From Aspidiotus rigidus (lineage: Eukaryota > Arthropoda > Insecta > Hemiptera > Diaspididae), in assembly GCA_035079385.1 (NCBI GenBank), contig JAVHKY010000034.1, forward strand, positions 2,852,001-2,916,000: DNA of 64,000 bases, written 5' to 3'. Under the pieces are notes generated by a model. It searched no databases, was not told the origin of the DNA, and saw only the letters and a list, made by a program, of their open reading frames with translations. Positions 54,577-64,000 of this stretch are shown here, one piece after another (positions within the stretch are counted from its first letter, which is position 1; each line of letters opens with the position of its first letter). The position numbers and the translations under genes were made by a program.

Positions 54577-55760
54577 CTAATCCATCCAATCACGGATCAT
54601 TTCTCGAAAAAGGGAGCGGGTGGAATCAAGGCTTTTCCTCGTAATTTTCCTCCGAACCATCGCCTCAACATCAATATTGATACCATTCACTTTAGCCAGG
54701 TGTTTTATAGTCGCCAACTCTTTTTTGAAAGCAGCCTGACTCAAAGGAAAGCGAGTCAATCTGTGGACTAAACTGTTGAAAGCTGCTAACCTACAGGACA
54801 GAATGACTCTCCGTGGACTAAAATATCGGTCGTAGTACCTTTCTGTATATTCCAAACTCATGGATCCCATCTCTAACTGAGACCGACAAATCCAAAAAGT
54901 TGATCGTAGAGCCACCAACTTCCAAGGTAAATTTTATGGAAGGGTATAATGAATTGAGATACCTCAGAAACTCACCAAGGAGATCTGGATGACCAGTCCA
55001 CGTACAGAGAACGTCATCAACGAACCTGTGCCAGAAGTGAATATGATTGAGTAACACCTGACCCGAGGAATTCAAACTGCGACATGAATACTTCGGAGAT
55101 GAGGGAGCCCAACGGCGATCCAATAGGGATCCCTATTTCATCAGGGAACTCGAAAAATTCCCCTTCGAATTTACAAAAATTCCAGGACCAACGATATTTA
55201 AAAGATTGAAAAATTCTTGAGATTCATTATGAGGGATATTGGAGTTAACCAATAACTGGCCCATACGCTGCATGGTGGCGACATTTGGGAACAGACCCAC
55301 GATGTCAAACGAGCAAAGGGTCGCACCCGGAGCCATCGGCTAAGGACACCGAATTTAAAACTGAATGCGGAGACTCATATTCAGTACGGTTCTTGAACCA
55401 ACGGTCCTGGAATTTAGCAAGGAGGTAAGTGGGGGAGGAAATAAAAGAGACCGCATCGGGGTGTTCGTTTTGGGTACTTTAGGCAACCCATAAAGAAGAG
55501 GAGGCGTAGGGTTAGGAACAAGGAGAGTTTTTTTCATAGCTGGGGTTCTAATAATAACCTCACAATTATTAATGACACTCCTGACTTCTTTGACGTAGCC
55601 AGGGAAATTGAAATTCTTGTTCTCTTTAGCCCCACATTATTGGAGCACTTCACGAACCTTGGCAACGTATGAAGATTTTTCCATTACCACGACGGTATTA
55701 CCCTTGTCTGTCTTAGTGACAATCAGATCTCCCTCCTTAATCTTTTTCTTTTGATCACTC
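54577..55760 (-). pseudogene. Penelope-type reverse transcriptase
   Basis: In order on the minus strand: VTKTDKGNTVVVMEKSSYV, LVPNPTPPLLYGLPKVPKTN (family LYGLPKVHK), LCSFDIVGLFPNV (family D-x-x-x-L-F-x-N-V/I-P), HFWHRFVDDVLCTWTG (the Y/F-V-D-D catalytic box), INFLDLSVSVRDGIHEFGIY, and the thumb FNSLVHRLTRFPLSQAAFKK. The RT core residues are present. Frameshifts occur at about 55530, 55340 and 55125, and the G-S-P-L-G box is degraded (GSLISEVF-like only out of frame). Confidence 0.85.
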
Positions 55761-55880
55761 CTCCCATGCCCTTTATTCATACGGGAGAGGGGGATATTGA
55801 CTCTTCGGAGTATTGCTTTCTCGTCGTCATGGACAAGCTTAATTTGAAGGAACGAATCCGTTTAATTACCGTATTTGGTT

Positions 55881-56085
55881 GGGGCAAAAAACAAGCAAGG
55901 GGTACTACTACCCCTTTAGTACATAAAAAATGATGTAATTCTCAGCTTAGAATCCGAAAATGCACATGAGACGACGCTCCGAGGCCCTTTTCATGAGTGA
56001 AATTAGATTTTAAACCAAAATCATCGAATTTCTCTACTTTAAAATGGTCGTACGTCCGATCCGATGCCAGATTACTGGGGCACTT
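55881..56085 (-). repeat. Repeat family B, isolated copy
   Basis: AAACAAGCAAGGGGTACTAC, AATCCGAAAATGCACATGAG, CGACGCTCCGAGGCC, CCAAAATCATCGAATTTCTC and AAAATGGTCGTACGTCCGAT match one unit of the 42.3 and 46.4-kb arrays, in the orientation of the latter. It directly abuts the 5' end of the Penelope element. Confidence 0.75.
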
Positions 56086-56837
56086 TACAAGAGTATTCAT
56101 AATATAGTACTCATCATGGTCCTTCTACTTGATTCCCTTGACCCTCCAAGGTTTGTCATCAGGATAGCGAGATCTTTGTAGCGAAAAATGCATGACACGA
56201 AAGACGGTGCAGCTATCTGCTACAGAAATAGTTATTTTTTACGTTGCACGAAGAACAGTAAAGTTCAACGTTTCGGATTCAACCTCTCGAAACGAAATAA
56301 TATTATCCTGTTTAGGTTTCAGGATCCAGTTTTGAAGAAATGAACAGGAATAATATTTTCCAATTGAATCGTAGAATCAAAACACTCTGAGCAAGTATGT
56401 TCGTGATTTAGTGAAACATTTATATAAAAATAATTAAGAAGCAACTAAAATCCTTGCTAAAATTCAGTTATGTATCGCTAACGTACAATTTTCTTAATAA
56501 TGTGGGGCGAATAATTAATGGACTTAGTGTTTGTAATCTATTTTCTGACAATTCTTCAGACTGTGAAGAAGAAAGCTTGAGACATTATTCCTACTGTTAT
56601 TTTCTTGTTTTTATTGACGTTGACGACTCTTATTCGGTTTTAGTAGCCGAAAATGTGAGGAGTTGGTATTACGATAGCACTTTGAAGAAATTGAAAACAG
56701 TTGTTTTCAGGAAGAAGAAAAAAAATATTTATTTTAAATATTGTCAATAATTCGTAGATACTCGTCATTGTTACTTTGAAAAGTAGAAGTGAAAATGCAG
56801 TGCTGATATAATGAGTAGTTTATGAAAAATCCTGAAT

Positions 56838-57020
56838 CAGGGCCGGATTAAGGGGGGGGGCATGGCCCCGAACCCTCACCAAAATGGAGCCCCCACCACA
56901 TGAGAAAGAAAAAAAAGGGAAAAAAGAAAAGAAAAAGAGAAAAATGTCTTTCTTCTTCTCTTTTTTTGAGGCCCCCACCACCGCTGCCCCCCTCAGCGAA
57001 ATTCTTTTAATCCACCCCTG
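56838..57020. mobile_element. Short hAT-like element (183 bp)
   Basis: The ends CAGGGCCGGATTAAGG and, inverted, CAGGGGTGGATTAAAA are the standard hAT pattern. The flanks TCCTGAAT and CCTAAATT suggest a decayed 8-bp duplication. The interior is purine-rich (AAAGAAAAAAAAGGG) with GGGGGCATGGCCCC near the left end and GGCCCCCACC near the right. Confidence 0.7.
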
Positions 57021-57314
57021 CCTAAATTGAAGGTTGAAAAAATTAAGGAGGTTGTCCATTGATGATGCTCAAGCTATCTGATTCGCTCTATTCTGTCTTT
57101 TAATATTATCCACCCTATGTCAAGTAAGGGAAAGGGTAACCTTTGTTTGAACAATAGAAAACATGCATTCTTCTGTTGAATCATTTCGATTAGGCCTAGT
57201 CGTATTCAAGGTTAAACTCCAAACAGATTCAGTACGTTTTTAGTTCTCAGAGAGTGCACTCGTAACTGTATTAATTAAAATTCTGAAACGTGTAAGATCG
57301 TATGTTTCTTATTA

Positions 57315-57995
57315 TTTTGCATTTATTTTCAATAACGAGATATTAATTTTTATTACTTGCTTGCTTCTTCTTCGTTTTTTTTTTTTTTATTTTTTTTATT
57401 TTATTTATTATTTATTTTTTTGATCAGTTTCTAATTTTTATTGATTTATGTCGAATGTTTTCTTGGAGCGCTCTGCATGCTAAAAACAGCATTCAAAGTT
57501 TTTTCTTTCACATTAAGTTTGAAAGATCAATTACGAATTTTTTGAGATTCATGAACAGATAAACGCAAATTCTTCCGTAAGTACCTACGTATATTAATAC
57601 CTACTTTCTGTAAAATTAAAGTTCCTCGTAATACTAGCATTGTTTGGTAGTTTCTTCGATGAAGTGTCGCGTGATCGTTCTTCCAGGATGAGAAACTGAA
57701 TCCATTAATTGAATAATCCGATCGTTTTCCAAGTCTCTCAGGTATCTTTATTGAATTAAAAATCGAACTTTGATGGACTTCTTGCCATCTAGAAATTAGT
57801 TCTCTTTACATTTCATACACTTCAGCGTCTGATTGTGCCTTTTTGAACTACCATCTAATAAATTAAGGATAGAAAATTTAATTATGAAAAGATTTCATAA
57901 TTTTAAATTTTTCGTCATGATGGTAGAGGTATTTTGCATTCAATTTCAATATCGAGATATTAATTTTTATTACTTGCTTGCTTCTTCTCCGTTTT

Positions 57996-58026
<31 letters not shown>

Positions 58027-58565
58027 TATTTATTATTTATTTCCTTGATCAGTTGTTTTTGTCTCAGTTATTTAGCCGATTTTTTTTTCTAATTTTTATT
58101 GATTTATGTCGAATATTTTCTTGGAGCGCTCTGCATGCTGAAAACAGCATTCAAAGTTTCTTCTCTCACATCAAGTTTGAAAGATCAATTACGAATTTTT
58201 TGAGATTCATGAACAGATAAACGCAAATTCTTCCGTAAGTACCTAAGTGTATTAATACCTACTTTCTGTAAAATTAAAGTTCCTCGTAATATTAGCATTG
58301 TTTGGTGAGTTTCTTCGATGATGTGTCGCGTGATCGTTCTTTCAGGATGAGAAACTGAATCCATTAATTGAATAATCCGATCGTTTTTCAAGTCTCTTAG
58401 GTATCTTTTTTGAATTAAAAATCGAACTTTGATGGACTTCTAGAAATTAGTTTTCTTTACGTTTGATTGTGCCTTTTTGAGCTACCATCTAATAAATTAA
58501 GGGTAGAAAATTTAATTATGAAAAGATTTCATAATTTTAAATTTTCCGTCATGATGGTAGATAAT
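57315..58565. repeat. Tandem duplication, 617-bp period
   Basis: 57315-57931 and 57932-58565 are direct copies. Anchors are GAGATATTAATTTTTATTAC (57337 and 57954), TTCTTGGAGCGCTCTGCATG, GATCAATTACGAATTTTTTG, TAATTGAATAATCCGATCG and GAAAAGATTTCATAATTTTA. Identity looks above 90% outside the T-rich part. The second copy lost about 20 bp near 58445. It contains no gene that I can support; a 68-codon minus frame exists only in the second copy. Confidence 0.9.
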
Positions 58566-58569
58566 ATGG

Positions 58570-59130
58570 TAGAAACATCCTCGGGAAAACAATGAGAATT
58601 CAGGTTTCTGTACGTTAGTTAGTGCATATGATTAAACTATTTTTGTCGTAGAAAGTTTTTTTCCCCCCATTCTCTCTCGTTGGGACCTTGCACAATGTAG
58701 GAATTAATCTAGGTATACTTCCTTATCTTTTCTATTTCACAATATTAATCCAAAAATTTATCTACAGTTTGTTTTTTTTTTTTTTTTTTTTTTGGAAAAG
58801 AGAAGTAGTAACAATAAATATATTTATTTTTGCGTGCAAGGTTTATTCATAATATATAGAAAAAAGAAAAAACGGCAGGTGAGAGAAGTGATCGAAATAA
58901 TAAAATCAAACACGGTCAATTATAAACAAGATAGTGAAAATTTCAACTCTATGTACGCTTCTGTGATTCATGGACTGTAATTCCAGCTAGTTTTTTCGTG
59001 TTGGATTTTTATTCTTTGTAACTTTTTCTTCTTCATATCTTCGTTTTGGTTTCAGTTTAGTTTATGATCTGAGGAAGAGTACAAGTTTACTCAAAACGTC
59101 ATTACTATACTAAAAAAATTTTTTTTTTTC
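58570..59130 (+). other. Possible tail of an unidentified retroelement
   Basis: Near 59065 the sequence CTGAGGAAGAGTACAAGTTTACTCAAAACG has a short perfect stem (GAGTA/TACTC) between CTGAGGA and AAAACG. This layout is common just before the 3' end of Penelope-like elements. No protein-coding remnant was recognised upstream in this stretch. Confidence 0.25.
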
Positions 59131-62100
59131 GTGGGAAGAGCCGTTTTTTCTTTTTTCTAGAAGTAGTAACGTTACAATCTTCAAAATTTTTGAAACCTTC
59201 ATTAGAAATCAGTTCCGTGAGAAGAAAGCCTTTTAGTCGTTTTTGTTTTTTTTGTTTTTCTTCCGAGTATATTGAAACTTGACTATTAATTTTTGATTTA
59301 GAAATTGACTGACTGGCGAAGGATCGACTGAAGGGAAAAAACAAAAAATACAAAACGGAAATTGCTTTTCACATGAGAATATCATTTAGAATTTTGACAT
59401 CTTTTTCAAATTTTTAATAAATATTGATAGTTTTCATTTGTGCCGTATTAAAAACGAGAAAAGAAAAATATAGTGGTTATAGATACCTATTTTTACATTC
59501 TATTTTGACAACGTGGTTACTTTACAAAAGAAAAATTAAACGAATTTCCATATGTAACAAAAGGAAAATTGATGTTCACGAGGTCTCTGTCATTAGGTAC
59601 GCTAATCCGGACTAGCAAAGAACTCGTTTTATGCGAAATTTGTCAGTTCCAAGTTTCGATCGACAATTTTAAGAATTTAATGCGATTTCGATGAGCAAAT
59701 AGGATCGACAGAAATATTTTTGATGCAGTAGTATTGTGTATATCGTTCGAAAATTGCATGTTTACATCTTATGTATTTTCATAATTTTTTCCAAGCTGTG
59801 ACTAAAATTTTTTCAATGTCTACTATTCATTATAACGTAAAGTTCGACGGTTCTAAATTTCTCCAAAACCCCTCTCAACAAATATTGGTTTTGACTATCA
59901 GCAAAATTTTTTCAACTCACTTATTCATAGGGCCTATGTCATTTTGTTTAGAGGTTGAATTTTTGCAGAACCTTAAACAGAAATTCGTGTGATCGTCGAA
60001 AATATTTTGAGTCTCGAACTGAGTTTTAACCCCCCCCCCCCCTTGAGAACCCTGTTTGTCAGAATATTAGTTCGGACTTTTTTCCCAAATAATGTTCGTT
60101 TGTAGAAAATTGAAAACTTTCACCGCCGTTGATTCCTCCTGTCTGTGCCCAGATGTTCTGAGAAAATTCTAAATTGCGTGAAAGAGATCCTAATTTCTTC
60201 TTTTCAGTCCTTCTGTCATACCTTCAAATGTGTTTTTCAACTTAAATTCATTTTATTGCGGTGGTAACCTAATTAGTAAGGATGCCAACTATTTCGTGCA
60301 ATTTTTTTTTTTTTTTTTGCTGAAATATACGAAAAATGGAAAGAGCATTGAAAATAATCCAGTTGTGAATGACGTAATCTGTCAAATATCGTATAAAAAT
60401 AAAGAAAATTAATAAATGTTTTCCTAATATGGTATAAAAGTTAAATATTATGTTCGCCCATAAAAATTTTTATTGCATCGAACAAAAATATATTTATTCA
60501 AATTGTCGAACAAGAAACTTTTAGGGCGCAAAAAGACTACGAAATTTTTATTCTTGTCGTTAAGATTTGAGTATTTAAATATTCTATACATGGAAATTCA
60601 ACAAAATGTGTATAAGAGTAAAACATGTTGGAAACTGTGTGCATTATTCATAGTATAATAACTTGAGCATTTATAATCAAGTGAGCCAAAATATGCGTTT
60701 ATAAATTTTGCAAGTAGGCCTTGAAATGTAAAGAAAATTGATTGGATTTCGTATGTGCCACTAATAAAATAATATGCGTTTGTATACAATTTGCATCCCT
60801 ACTGATCAGTTCAAATTTGTCAGTATTACTATTGTAGATAAACAAAAATCCATCAAAAACTTTGTTTTAATAAACATCTTCATTTTGGTCGGAAATCTTA
60901 TAAAATCAGAATAATTTTCAAAAATATTATTATGATCGATTCTTACTTATCTATTTTAGTAATACTGATAATTTTGAATTTATTAGGTTACCATCGCAAT
61001 AAAATGAACCTAAAATAGAAAAATAAATTTCAAGTTACAGCAGAAGGAATAGAAAAAAGAAATTGAAAGTTTTTTTTCACGCAATCTAGATTTTGCCAGA
61101 ACATCTACAATCAGGAGGACTCATAGACGATCAAAGTTTTTCATCATTTACCAACGGCGGAAATACTACATCACATAACTAGCACATAAAAAGTAAAAGG
61201 TTCCTTCTAATTTTTTAGTGCAATTATGCAAAATGAGGCATTCATCTACTTGTTTGCACAAGTATTGTAGGTACACATTTGTATAATGCTCTTCACAACA
61301 AATGATACTGTAAAATAATGCTACTTATCACCATGATGTTATGAAGAACCGTTCTATGGGCGATTATTTGAGAAATAATTCCGAACTCTGATATTTTGAC
61401 ATGTTGAGCAAAAAATCAGCAAAAGGACTCTGAATATTTTCGACGACCATACAAATTTTTGTTTGAGATCTTGAAAAAAAAATTCACACTTTTGAACAAT
61501 AAGACAATTATGAATGAGATACCTAATCGAAGAAATTTTTCTGATAGTTTGAACCAGTATGATGAATAGAGGAATTTGGGAGATATTCGGCTCTTGAGCT
61601 ATATCGGTACAAACTATTATGAATAGTAGAGCTTGAAAAAATTCCTGTCGTAGCTCGAAAAATTAAGAGAATACATGATAAGATTCGAATTTATAATTTT
61701 CGAATGATCTACACAATACTACTACGTCAAAAACATTTTGACATTCCTAAGTAATCGATTCTAATAGATCATAAAAATCGAATTCATTTATTAAAATCTT
61801 CTATCGAAACATAAAACAAAGAAAATTTTCATAAAAGGAGTTCTTGGCAAGTCCGAATTACCGTAGTTAATGACAAAGACCTCGCTAATATCAATTATCT
61901 TTTTGTTACATTTGGAAATGAACACAGATTAGAGTTTTCGGCAACCGTCTCAAAATAATACGCGAAAAAAATCTAAGACCGCTGTTTTTTTTCTCGTCTT
62001 CAAATACGGTATTTAAAAAAAAATGATTACTGGGAAATACAAAAATAATCTATTTGAAGAGAGAAAAAAAAAAAAAAACTTGGTACCTACAATTAAATTT

Positions 62101-62640
62101 TCTTTCGCGAGACTTTTGTTTTTAAGCGAGCATTAGAAATTCTAATAAGTGATATCTATTCCTCTATTAAATGTACTTTCCCTTTTAATTTATATATATA
62201 TTGGAATCTCAAAACGAATGGTCAAAAAGTTTCAATACACTCAGAAAAAAAAGGAAGTGAAAAAATAAAAAACAAGTAAAAGTCTCGTAATACTTCCTTT
62301 TTCCAGAAAGAAGATAACTTTTTGGATTAATATTGTGAAACAGGAACAATGATGAAACATGCCTAGATTTTTTTTTTAAGGTTTTTAACGTCGTAGATCG
62401 GCCACACCTAGTTTTCATTGATTAAGAATTAAGTTATTTCAACAATACAGATTATGCGTGTTTTCGCAAGAAGATGACAAGTTGAGTTTTCGTTCGAGAA
62501 TTTCTGACTGGATTCACTGCTCCATCTTGAAAATTAGAAAGACATATTTGGAGGATATCTTCTGCGTATTATTGGAAGTTGGAAGTAGTCGATGATATAT
62601 TTAGATCATCAGCAAAGAGTCTCGGGCAGACCGGTACTGG
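59131..62640. other. AT-rich DNA without recognisable gene
   Basis: The stretch is very AT-rich with homopolymers. A diverged VNTR-type head (GAACCGTTCTATGGGCGATT, GAATATTTTCGACGACCATA) is visible at 61345-61450. No frame over 75 codons carries a domain. Confidence 0.45.
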
Positions 62641-62649
62641 AATTCTTTC

Positions 62650-63590
62650 TACTACGTCGACGCTGACTCATACATATCAAGGGTAAGTAGATGGAGGATG
62701 GAGCTAAAGTTGTAAAGATTGATCTCAAGATGAACAGCATTTTGACATTTGCCAATTTCAATCGCCTCTCTAATTTTTCTTTTTACATCGTCTTCATAAC
62801 AAAATATGGAAGGCTCCTCGAAATTAAAAAAAAAAAAGACTCGTCTTTGTAGAGTGTGCAGCACACGTTTCTGTATTAGTTGGTGCTTTGCCTTTGATTC
62901 TATTGCACAAAAATTGTTTGGTTTCACCAATGTGACATAAATTACAGCATTTGCATGGAATATTATAAACTAGGCCTGAACATTTCTTACAAGGTAGGTA
63001 CTGGATCTTATACGTAATTAAATAATTTTTTTATTTAAATTGTTGCCACTAAAAGCGATCTAGGCCTATATATATCGGTATCCAATTTGCTCAAAATTCT
63101 CTTGATCATAAGGCTAGCAGTACCGATATACGGAAGCAAAAAAAATTCATTCTTTTTAGTTTCTTGGCTGTGAAAAACATCAGAAGAACTTCTTTGCAAC
63201 GTAATATTTTCGATAAAGCTTTAAGGATAGGTATTAATTTCTAAACGTTTTTGAAAATCTTTTTTGAGTTCATTATGAAAAGAAAAATGTGGTAAATGCA
63301 GCCAGTTATGATAAAGTTTCTTAGCTGTATTAATTTTGAAATGCATAGGCTGATTTGAATGGTAATTTATAATGCGACCGGTATTATGTCGGCTTTTTAT
63401 AGTAATTAAAACTTGGGTCGTCATTATTCTTAATTATAGTTAGATTTAAAAAATTAGTAGAATTATCACTCCCTCTCTCACACACACGTAAAGGTCAAAT
63501 TGTTATGAAATTTGTTCATAGGTACATTGAAGAATCTCATTAACTAGGTCACAATTCACAATGAAAAGACTATCGTCAACATATTTTTTT
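62650..63590 (-). pseudogene. Second Penelope-like element, RT end plus GIY-YIG endonuclease
   Basis: The minus strand reads RYVDDSLFIVNCDLVNEIL (catalytic V-D-D box, about 63570), TNFLNLTIIKNNDDPSFNYY, KKPT, TGRIINYHSNQPMHFKIN, KKNEFFLLPYIGTASLMIKR and ILSKLDTDIYRP. The endonuclease follows: LPCKKCSGLVYNIPCKCCNL, CHIGETKQFLCNRIKGKAP and DDVKRKIREAIEIGKCQN (family REAIEI..R). This is the RT-thumb-GIY-YIG order of Penelope-like elements, from a different family than the 54-kb copy. It has several stops. The 5' part is not seen before the window ends. Confidence 0.8.
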
Positions 63591-64000
63591 TAATTACATC
63601 CAACCAAAAATTTTGTAAAATAATAAATACAAGAAACAAAACAAAGAACAAAAATACAAAAAATATAGAATGAAAAAAAAAATTATATGTATATATTATA
63701 AATTTAAAACATACAAAAAAAAATATACACAAATAACAAAACGAAAAAAAAAAAAAAAAATGATAGTGAAAACATCATACCAATGGAAAGACTGGAGGAT
63801 TGGAGCCGAGTTTGAATTTATGAAATAAATGAATAATTATGAAACGTTCTTTAATTTTCAAAGAACTCAACATTGAACATATTTTTTATAGGTAGTCAAA
63901 AACAATATTATCCATGACAATCCAGAAACCAAAATTCGCTCTCAATTCATAAAAAAATTCTAGCAGACACCAACTCTTCCGGTTGGAATTTTTTAGCCTT
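63591..64000. other. A-rich low-complexity DNA at window end
   Basis: 63620-63765 is dominated by A runs (ACAAAGAACAAAAATACAAA). No continuation of the Penelope reverse transcriptase was recognised upstream, so the element is either 5'-truncated or interrupted here. Confidence 0.4.

Larger units (their letters stand above)
53965..55880 (-). mobile_element. Penelope-like retroelement, nearly complete but broken
   Basis: On the minus strand it runs from RIRSFKLSLSMTTRKQYSEE (about 55870) through the reverse transcriptase and a GIY-YIG endonuclease to a 3' region with CGATGATGGCTTATTAACCG and AAAGCGCTTGG. ACTCTTCGGAGTATT at the 5' side and AATACTCCGAAGAGG at the 3' side are inverted copies of one word. 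Penelope-like elements are defined by exactly this RT plus GIY-YIG combination. Several stops and frameshifts make it non-functional. Confidence 0.85.

Noticed and set aside
54818..55123. Separate genes for the several minus frames of 54.5-55.6 kb
   Set aside because: They are consecutive parts of one Penelope reverse transcriptase separated by frameshifts.

Overview
The window is a gene-poor, transposon-rich stretch of nuclear DNA from an arthropod, most likely an insect. The evidence is a spliced small heat-shock protein gene of the insect l(2)efl type with GT/AG introns, short TTAGG-like telomere-type runs, and BEL/Pao, Jockey-like, Penelope-like, hAT, MULE and Helitron remnants. A fragment of insect-like mitochondrial DNA reads correctly only with the invertebrate mitochondrial code (TGA=Trp, AGA=Ser). 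A sap-sucking hemipteran is possible, but the sequence does not settle it.

Layout. 1-12.3 kb: three diverged copies of a 1.2-2 kb dispersed repeat rich in GATGACGTCA motifs, three short hAT-type elements (4.3, 7.8 and 8.7 kb, the last nested in another repeat), a small secreted proline-rich peptide gene (9.4-9.8 kb, minus strand), and a Penelope fragment with a perfect 22-bp palindrome. 13.2-24.5 kb: the last two coding exons of the small heat-shock protein gene, separated by a 10.9-kb intron holding an LTR-retrotransposon gag remnant and a nest of hAT-like elements built from AGCCGAAAGC motifs. 24.5-37.5 kb: repeats dominated by a non-autonomous element with internal ~44-bp tandem repeats, plus a 120-bp-arm foldback, a Jockey-like reverse transcriptase relic, a Penelope endonuclease relic, a BEL/Pao relic and a MULE remnant with long terminal inverted repeats. 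Two more proline-rich peptide genes lie here (31.3-32.4 and 36.9-38.9 kb). They belong to a duplicated segment in which two transposon insertions can be dated relative to the duplication. 38.9-42.2 kb: no recognisable gene. 42.3-47.0 kb: a composite in which a mitochondrial DNA insert is split by a Helitron with a PIF1 helicase ORF, all between inverted copies of a ~290-bp repeat. 47.8-48.9 kb: a two-exon gene for an unrecognised 279-residue membrane-anchored protein. 49-64 kb: tandem repeats, a fairly complete but broken Penelope element (54-55.9 kb), a 617-bp tandem duplication (57.3-58.6 kb), and a second, different Penelope fragment at the right edge.

Host genes that look alive are the heat-shock gene (a cytosolic chaperone), the 279-residue protein gene and the three small secreted proline-rich peptide genes. 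The peptide genes share a signal peptide and a TATA box and are the best candidate here for an undescribed, lineage-specific system. Nearly everything else is mobile DNA in various states of decay. All calls rest on reading the sequence by eye; no database search was run.
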